64,000 nucleotides of DNA, taken from the NCBI RefSeq assembly GCF_001424305.1, contig NZ_LMPD01000002.1, forward strand, positions 564,280 to 628,279. Direction: 5' to 3'. The stretch's first letter is position 1; each line of letters opens with the position of its first letter. This document shows, one piece after another, positions 58,546-64,000 of this stretch. The translations under genes and the position numbers were made by a program. Origin of the DNA: Pedobacter sp. Leaf176 (GTDB lineage: Bacteria; Bacteroidota; Bacteroidia; Sphingobacteriales; Sphingobacteriaceae). Under the pieces are notes generated by a model. That model had not been told where the DNA came from, searched no databases, and saw only the letters and a program-made list of their open reading frames with translations.

Positions 58546-58673
58546 TCATTAACTTAAGCTTTATTTTGTCAGTCTGAGCTTGTCGACGACCATTTAATCG
58601 AAAAAAAACACAAAATACTTGTCCTTCGACAGGCTCAGGATGACAAATTTTTTGTGTTTTCTTAAGTTAATGA
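58546..58673. repeat. Nested palindromic element with 13-bp perfect terminal inverted repeats
   Basis: Ends TCATTAACTTAAG (58546-58558) and CTTAAGTTAATGA (58661-58673) are perfectly inverted. Inside, TGAGCTTGTCGACGAC faces GTCCTTCGACAGGCTCA. The 128-base unit has no coding capacity. It lies between CCCCGCCTCCC and CGCCCCAGCCCCTCC, apparently splitting another repeat. The surrounding gap 58434-58924 holds no gene. Confidence 0.75.
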
Positions 58674-58924
58674 TATCGCCCCAGCCCCTCCTTGAAATAA
58701 TGAGGGGAGTTGTAGCGTTAAAAAGATAGGTAAAGAAAAGTTTTTTATAGCGATTGCTATGAATACCAAGAAAAGTAGAAGCTGAATTCTGCTTAGATTG
58801 TCTAAAAATGTCTTAGGTGGTTAAAATATTTTGTTTGATAATACCGTCCTTGCAACATTTCCATTAACATCACCTCTCCCATTTCCTTATTCCTTAAATT
58901 AGCCTATCAATTAAGCGAACTGAA

Positions 58925-60472
58925 ATGAATAAAAAACTACTATTTCCAACCTTACTCCTATTTACTTCCTCTTTTGCCTTTGCACAAGACAAAAAAGTAA
59001 TCGACAACATCGTCAAAGAGGTAAACGAAAACTCCCAATTAGAAAAACTCGCCCATGAGCTTTTAGATGTTGTTGGACCGCGGCTAGTAGGTTCACCACA
59101 AATGAAACAAGCCAACGATTGGGCAGTTAAAAAATACAGCGACTGGGGCATTTTTGCAAAGAATGAAAAATGGGGCGAATGGCGTGGCTGGGAACGCGGC
59201 GTTACACACATCGATTTAGTTAGTCCACGGTTAAGAACTTTAGAGGGTACGCAATTGGCCTGGAGTCCTTCGACTAACGGAAAAGCGATTAATGCAGAAG
59301 CCATTGTTCTACCGGCGATTACAGATTCTGTTTCGTTTCAAAAATGGTTGCCGAATGTAAAAGGTAAATTAGTTTTGATATCTATGAACCAGATTTCTGG
59401 CCGACCAGAAAAAAACTGGGAAGAATTTGCAACGAAGGATTTGTTCGAAAAATATAAAAAAGAGAAAGCAGATGCTGCAAAAGCCTGGGCTGCAGGAATC
59501 GCAAAAACAGGTTTAAATGCTAAGAACCTGGCTTTAGCTATCGAAAATGCTGGCGCAGCGGGAATCATCATCAATAATTGGTCTCAAGGATTTGGAGTAG
59601 ATAAAGTTTTTGGGGCAAATACGACCAAAATTCCTACAGTAGATTTATCGGTAGAAGATTATGGCCTGGTTTACCGTTTAGCCATAAGCGGTAACAAACC
59701 AACCTTAAAAATTGAATCTGAGTCTAAAGAATTAGGCCTAGTACCAACTTTTAACACGATTGCAGAAATTAAAGGCAAGCAGAAACCAAAAGAATATGTA
59801 ATGCTTTCGGCTCACTTCGATTCATGGGATGCTGCAAGTGGCGCAACCGATAACGGTTCGGGTACAATTTTGATGATGGAAGCGATGCGAATATTAAAGA
59901 AATTTTATCCAAATCCGAAACGCACAATTTTAGTTGGCCATTGGGGAAGTGAAGAACAAGGCTTAAATGGTTCAAGGGCTTTTGTAGAAGACCATCCTGA
60001 AATTGTAGGCAACCTTCAAGCGTTGTTTAACCAGGATAATGGAACAGGTAGAGTGGTGAACATCGGCGGACAAGGCTTTGCAAAATCTAAAGACTACATC
60101 ACCCGTTGGTTGGCGGCAGTACCGGATACCATTAAAAATCAAATCAAGACCAACTTTCCTGGCATGCCAGGCGCAGGAGGTTCAGATTTTGCATCTTTTG
60201 TAGCCGCAGGTGCTCTCGGGTATTCTTTAAGTTCTACGAGCTGGGATTACGGAACTTATACCTGGCACACCAACCGCGATAGTTATGATAAATTAGTTTT
60301 CGATGAAATTCGCAGTAATGTGATTTTAGCAGCTATTATGGTTTACATGGCCTGCGAAGACCCTGAGAAAACGTCTAACGAGAAAGCAACAGATCTACCT
60401 GTAAACGAACGCACAGGAAAACAGGTTACCTGGCCAGAGGCTAGAAAAGCAACACGAAAAGGCGGATTATAA
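58925..60472 (+). CDS. Secreted M28 family peptidase with PA domain
   Basis: A 515-residue exported zinc aminopeptidase or glutamate-carboxypeptidase-like enzyme. The signal peptide ends near FAFAQ (residue 21). A PA-type insert domain (about 110-260; ENAGAAGIIINNW) precedes the catalytic core. Metal residues read LSAHFDSWD (His, Asp), GATDNGSG (bridging Asp), HWGSEEQGLNGS (Glu pair), NQDNGTGR (Asp), and a final His in YTWHTNRDSYD. All are present. It should act in the periplasm or outside the cell. It is monocistronic with a terminator. Confidence 0.92.
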   Translation: MNKKLLFPTLLLFTSSFAFAQDKKVIDNIVKEVNENSQLEKLAHELLDVVGPRLVGSPQMKQANDWAVKKYSDWGIFAKNEKWGEWRGWERGVTHIDLVSPRLRTLEGTQLAWSPSTNGKAINAEAIVLPAITDSVSFQKWLPNVKGKLVLISMNQISGRPEKNWEEFATKDLFEKYKKEKADAAKAWAAGIAKTGLNAKNLALAIENAGAAGIIINNWSQGFGVDKVFGANTTKIPTVDLSVEDYGLVYRLAISGNKPTLKIESESKELGLVPTFNTIAEIKGKQKPKEYVMLSAHFDSWDAASGATDNGSGTILMMEAMRILKKFYPNPKRTILVGHWGSEEQGLNGSRAFVEDHPEIVGNLQALFNQDNGTGRVVNIGGQGFAKSKDYITRWLAAVPDTIKNQIKTNFPGMPGAGGSDFASFVAAGALGYSLSSTSWDYGTYTWHTNRDSYDKLVFDEIRSNVILAAIMVYMACEDPEKTSNEKATDLPVNERTGKQVTWPEARKATRKGGL

Positions 60473-60485
60473 TTAAATGACAGAT

Positions 60486-60518
60486 AAAAAGAGCATTCAG
60501 AAATGAGTGCTCTTTTTT
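60486..60518 (+). terminator. Terminator after the M28 gene
   Basis: AAAAAGAGCA pairs with TGCTCTTTTT (60486-60495 with 60508-60517) around a short loop with a further TTC/GA pairing. The rest of the gap to 60780 shows nothing else. Confidence 0.8.
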
Positions 60519-60780
60519 ATGAGATAATAATGCATCAGTTCTATTGTCTTAAGGATAAACCCACTAAAATGTAGGGACTTTTTGTCGCTCTAACTCAAAA
60601 GATTATTTACTGGTTTCCCATCATAGTAACGAATTTTTAGTAAGCTGCAGCAGTTAAAAAAGATTTAAACGATAGCGGGACTTGGGAGCCAAAGGGTTAC
60701 TGCATTGCTTTTCAAATAGTTTAATGAAATAGATTGCTACGCCGTATTGAAAAATTTAGTTTTCAATGACGAGAAGAATT

Positions 60781-61785
60781 CTACTCTTCTTTTTTCTGGA
60801 ATTTGTAGAATAAATAGCCCAAAAAAGGAAGTATTAAAACGCTCCCTAACAACAAGGCTAAACCTAAACTATAAATGGTCTTTTCCGGACCAAGGGTTTC
60901 AAACAGGGAAATTGCGCCACCATTTTTTAATCTGATGAAATTGGGGAAGTGTGCATAACTGATGGCTAATAAAATCATGGTTACCTGAAAACCTGCTAAA
61001 ATTCTCAATACTTTGGTTTTGCCTTTAATTAAAAGATACCAAAGCAAAATCAGCGATAAGCTAGCCAAAATGATTGCTGTTAAGCCAACTGTATTTTTAA
61101 AAACCCAATCAATAAGTGGAATTTTATCAAATTGTGCGGCTATGAACACCATGGCACCGAATATAACGGCTGCAATATTCATATATTCCGCTTTTTTGAT
61201 GAAACGGCGTTTATCTTGTTCGCTATCCGTTTCTCCAATAAGATAAATCGCAGCAAGAAAACCACAAAGCGCAACTGTAAAAAGTCCAACCGCGACAGAA
61301 AACCAATTGAGCCAGCTGTAAATGTAAGCCGAAACAAAGTCATTTGCATCAGTATCGATATGACCAGAGATTACACTGCCCGCAATAATTCCTAAGAAAA
61401 GTGGAGTGATAAAACTTGAGTACCTGAAGATTCGATTATACAGCCAATGCATATCATCTTTAATCGCATCATAATGGCGGAAAACAAAGGCTGTTCCGCG
61501 TGCGATGATGCCAATAAGCATAATCAATAAGGGAATGTGCAGATAAACAGACATCGTGGTGTAAATGTGAGGAAACCCCACAAAGAGAATAACGATTGCG
61601 ATAATCAGCCACATGTGGTTTGCCTCCCAAACCGGGCCGATGGCTTGATACATGGTTTTCCGCGTTCTGCTTCTATTTTTTGTAGAGGTAAAAAGCTCTA
61701 TGATCCCTGCGCCAAAATCTGCTCCTCCCAATAAAAAGTAAAGCAAAATACCCAAACATAAAAAAGCAATTACAACGTATTCCAT
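60781..61785 (-). CDS. cydB: Cytochrome bd ubiquinol oxidase subunit II
   Basis: A 334-residue inner-membrane subunit with about eight or nine helices. The family opening is GGADFGAGIIELFTSTKNR (about 20-38), then GPVWEANHMWLI (about 51-62) with the conserved Trp-Glu-Asn-His, and RGTAFVFRHY (about 96-105). With CydA it forms the high-affinity terminal oxidase reducing oxygen without proton pumping, useful at low oxygen. It follows cydA by 70 bases on the same strand. Confidence 0.95.
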   Translation of the reverse strand: MEYVVIAFLCLGILLYFLLGGADFGAGIIELFTSTKNRSRTRKTMYQAIGPVWEANHMWLIIAIVILFVGFPHIYTTMSVYLHIPLLIMLIGIIARGTAFVFRHYDAIKDDMHWLYNRIFRYSSFITPLFLGIIAGSVISGHIDTDANDFVSAYIYSWLNWFSVAVGLFTVALCGFLAAIYLIGETDSEQDKRRFIKKAEYMNIAAVIFGAMVFIAAQFDKIPLIDWVFKNTVGLTAIILASLSLILLWYLLIKGKTKVLRILAGFQVTMILLAISYAHFPNFIRLKNGGAISLFETLGPEKTIYSLGLALLLGSVLILPFLGYLFYKFQKKEE

Positions 61786-61855
61786 AATATGAAAATGATT
61801 ACACTGATTGGAGGATTACACAGATTTAATAAATGTCTCAATTGATCATTACGAT

Positions 61856-63184
61856 TTAATCGCTGCTAGCGTGATTTGATTTGTCGTAAAGAACAGGCAC
61901 CATTTTAATTTGGCGATAAAGTAAAAACGTTACAATGCAGCTAAGCGATAAATAAATAGCAGAGAAAATATAGAATGAGTATGCAATTCCAGGCATTGGC
62001 GTCACAGCGTCTTTAGTTCGCATAATGCCATAAATGATCCAGGGCTGGCGACCAACCTCCGTGACTAACCATCCTGCTTCTAAAGCAATATAACCTAAGG
62101 GTATCGCCAAAACAAACAATTTCAGCAACCAGCGCTTCTCTAATAGCGGTTTCTTCCTAATGAGGTTGACAAAATATATCAGTGAAATCAGGGCCAGCAA
62201 TGTACCTATTCCCACCATAATTTGAAAAGCATAATGCGTTATCGCAACGGGAGGATGTTCATTTTCAGGAATTTTATCCAAACCCTGCACTTCAGCTTTG
62301 AAATCGCCATGAGCAAGAAAACTTAATGCGCCAGGAATTTTAATTGCGCCTTTCACCGTTTTATCTTTTTCATTTACAATGCCACCAATTAAAAGCGGTG
62401 CGGGCTTTTCGGTTTTGTACAACGCTTCCATTGCGGCAAGTTTTGCAGGCTGCCTTTTCGCAACATCTTTAGCAGAGATATCACCGCTTAAAGGTTGAAG
62501 TAATGCGCCTATGCAAGCAAAAACAGCTGCTATTTTAAATGCTTTGAGATGAAATTCCTTATTTTGATTCCGTAAAATCATGAGTGCATGAACGCCGGCT
62601 ACGGCAAATCCTGTAGCCGTGAATGCCGCCAGGCACATGTGCAATGCTTGTGAAAACCATGCTTTATTGAACATCGCTTGAATTGGATCGATATTCAGGT
62701 ATTTTCCATTTACAAAATCAAAGCCTGCCGGACTGTTCATCCATGCATTTGCGGCTACAACCAAAATGCCCGATGCTAGTCCACTTACGCCAACAACCAT
62801 TCCCGTAAACCAATGAAACCATTTATTCAATTTATCCCAGCCATAAAGGAAAAAGCCCAGTGCTATAGCCTCTATAAAAAATGCAGTTCCCTCCAGTGAA
62901 AAGGGCATCCCGAAAATCGGGCCCGCGTGTTCCATAAATTTTGGCCATAACAAACCCAGTTCAAATGATAGCATGGTACCGGAGACAGCTCCTGTGGCAA
63001 AAAAAATAGCGACACCCTTACTCCAGGCTTTGGTTAAATTTTTGTAAACCTCATCATTTGTTTTTAGCCATTTGTAATGGGAAACGGCCATGAAAAATGG
63101 CATCACCATTCCAATGCAAGAGAAGATAATATGAAAGCCTAATGATAAGGCCATTTGGGAGCGGGCTGCTAAAAAATCATCCAT
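61856..63184 (-). CDS. cydA: Cytochrome bd ubiquinol oxidase subunit I
   Basis: A 442-residue haem-bearing subunit with about nine helices. The b595 ligand His18 is in LSLGFHIIF, the b558 His in WFSQALHMCLAAF (about 180-188), and Glu99-type residues in SLEGTAFFIEAIALGFFLYGW (in part). The periplasmic Q-loop has the short form (QPAKLAAMEALYKTEKPAP, about 257-275). VTEVGRQPWIIYGIMRT is the highly conserved C-terminal quinol/haem motif. First gene of cydAB; a good -7 box is at 63210-63217. Confidence 0.95.
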   Translation of the reverse strand: MDDFLAARSQMALSLGFHIIFSCIGMVMPFFMAVSHYKWLKTNDEVYKNLTKAWSKGVAIFFATGAVSGTMLSFELGLLWPKFMEHAGPIFGMPFSLEGTAFFIEAIALGFFLYGWDKLNKWFHWFTGMVVGVSGLASGILVVAANAWMNSPAGFDFVNGKYLNIDPIQAMFNKAWFSQALHMCLAAFTATGFAVAGVHALMILRNQNKEFHLKAFKIAAVFACIGALLQPLSGDISAKDVAKRQPAKLAAMEALYKTEKPAPLLIGGIVNEKDKTVKGAIKIPGALSFLAHGDFKAEVQGLDKIPENEHPPVAITHYAFQIMVGIGTLLALISLIYFVNLIRKKPLLEKRWLLKLFVLAIPLGYIALEAGWLVTEVGRQPWIIYGIMRTKDAVTPMPGIAYSFYIFSAIYLSLSCIVTFLLYRQIKMVPVLYDKSNHASSD

Positions 63185-63209
63185 ATCTGATATTGGATTA
63201 TGTGTAACA

Positions 63210-63217
63210 CAAATATA
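63210..63217 (-). promoter_or_regulatory. -7 promoter box for cydAB
   Basis: On the minus strand TATATTTG, an exact TAnnTTTG, 25 bases before the cydA ATG. Confidence 0.6.
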
Positions 63218-63354
63218 ACAGATAAGGCTTATGATATATTGAGTTTGGAGGAACGGTTTAGATTTATTTTAAATATAGAATGTTTATAAATTGAAGAAAA
63301 ATTTAGACAAATTTTTCCGCAGGTTCCGCAGATTGATTTAAGATAAACTGAGGA

Positions 63355-63420
63355 CAAATGAATCAGTAATCAATTAATAATGAACTAATGCCCAATGAAC
63401 TAATGGCTAATAAGCCAATA
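63355..63420. repeat. AATGAAC-keyword repeat array
   Basis: ACAAATGAATCAGTAATC, then AATGAACTAATGCCCAATG and AACTAATGGCTAAT, between cydA and the metallo-beta-lactamase gene. Same family as at 12121-12212 and 47807-48385. CCGCAGGTTCCGCAGATTG just before it is a further short repeat. Confidence 0.6.
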
Positions 63421-63461
63421 GTACTATCGATGAAAAGAAATAATAAACCATTGTAAAAATC

Positions 63462-64000
63462 TTATATACCCTTCAATTCTTCGTATGCAGCGGTTAAGCT
63501 TCTTTGAATACCATCGCCCTGCCATTCTGGTGCATTTGGAATTGTAGTAGCTTTTAGGATATCTTCTTTGGATTTTCCCGCCTTAATTTCGCCACCAACA
63601 TACGCCATAAGGTTTTTTAGGTATTCCTGATAAGCTTTTACATCCGCTTTTGTTCCCGTTACTTTCTCAGGGTCCAAACTATGCCCCCAAATAAACAGGG
63701 TGTCTTTATCGAATTGATTTTGAATTTTATCTAAAGCAGTAATCCAATTGCCGATGTGTGCACCATTTTCTCTATCAATGTAAGGAAACCTGCGGTTGAA
63801 AACTAAATCGCCAACATGAACGATGTTTGCATTCTCAAAATGGTAAACTGCATCTCCGTTTGTATGACCAGAACCATAATAATAAGCACTTATCTTTTCA
63901 TCACCCACAGGTGCTTTCCAGCCGGTTCCGAAAGTGGTATCAGGCATCAATTGTTTATCCAAATTATTTGCTTTCTCTGCGCCTCTCTTCTGATTAATAA
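63462..64000 (-). CDS. Metallo-beta-lactamase-fold hydrolase, 5' end outside the window
   Basis: The C-terminal part (about 179 residues) of an MBL-fold protein. The frame stays open to the right edge (INQKRGAEKANN...), so the TTG at 63962 is not the true start. Visible metal residues are YYGSGHTNGDAVYHF (His), VHVGDLVFNRRFP (bridging Asp) and FIWGHSLDPE (last His). The N-terminal HxHxDH motif must lie beyond the window. The tail with EYLKNLMAYVGGEIKAGKSKEDI resembles periplasmic MBL proteins (class B3-like or SoxH-like) of unknown substrate. Confidence 0.85.
   Translation of the reverse strand, partial: INQKRGAEKANNLDKQLMPDTTFGTGWKAPVGDEKISAYYYGSGHTNGDAVYHFENANIVHVGDLVFNRRFPYIDRENGAHIGNWITALDKIQNQFDKDTLFIWGHSLDPEKVTGTKADVKAYQEYLKNLMAYVGGEIKAGKSKEDILKATTIPNAPEWQGDGIQRSLTAAYEELKGI

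Overview
The window looks like chromosomal DNA of a low-GC member of the Bacteroidota, most likely Sphingobacteriaceae (Pedobacter or a near relative). The supporting signs are -7 boxes of the TAnnTTTG type in front of many genes, few strong ribosome binding sites, a fused SecDF, type IX secretion (T9SS) sorting domains, a BlaI/M56 regulator-peptidase locus and the style of the dispersed intergenic repeats. The genus is an inference. No rRNA, tRNA, CRISPR array, complete insertion sequence or prophage was found. Layout. 1-12 kb: half of a probable heterodimeric ABC exporter, a YbiT-type ABC-F ATPase, a DUF4397 lipoprotein, an ECF sigma factor with a membrane-anchored partner, a Uma2 nuclease, a DUF255 thioredoxin-fold protein with SlyD, a frameshifted DUF1016 nuclease, and a dipeptide epimerase. 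12-21 kb: GH25 lysozyme, MFS transporter, GH43 glycosidase, M20 dipeptidase, a T9SS-exported SGNH hydrolase, a YdbS/YdbT PH-domain pair, and DUF493. 21-28.6 kb: UvrD/PcrA helicase, SMC, and an M28 lipoprotein. 28.7-32.3 kb: a BlaI-type repressor with a three-unit operator and two paralogous M56 membrane peptidases; the second ends in a T9SS type-B-like C-terminal domain. 32.3-37.3 kb: rsmG, a family 2 glycosyltransferase, tgt, an LptF/LptG permease and an EamA transporter. After about 1.15 kb of AT-rich DNA without genes comes a large outer-membrane protein combining a metallopeptidase-like domain, a beta-propeller and a barrel (38.4-41.3 kb). 41-49 kb: LapA-like protein, pseudo-receiver, pirin, DNA alkylation repair protein, a metZ-like enzyme, OsmC, ispE, thyA, a four-helix-bundle gene, and folA; this stretch is rich in short repeats. 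49-64 kb: secDF, NDH-2, HMG-CoA lyase, GNAT, iron permease, fba, accD, an M28 peptidase, cydAB, and a metallo-beta-lactamase-fold protein cut by the window edge. The genes are mostly housekeeping: envelope and LPS transport, folate and thymidylate, isoprenoid, methionine, glycolysis, fatty acids and low-oxygen respiration. The unusual material lies in two places. One is the BlaI-M56-M56 locus, which could couple envelope or secretion status to transcription. The other is a set of short intergenic repeat families that repeatedly touch coding sequence: a palindromic element sits in frame inside thyA, another repeat supplies the start codon of folA, a third supplies the last codons of osmC, and two small genes (a four-helix-bundle gene and a GxxExxY remnant) lie between oppositely oriented repeat arms. 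Functions are assigned by motif recognition only; no database search was possible.
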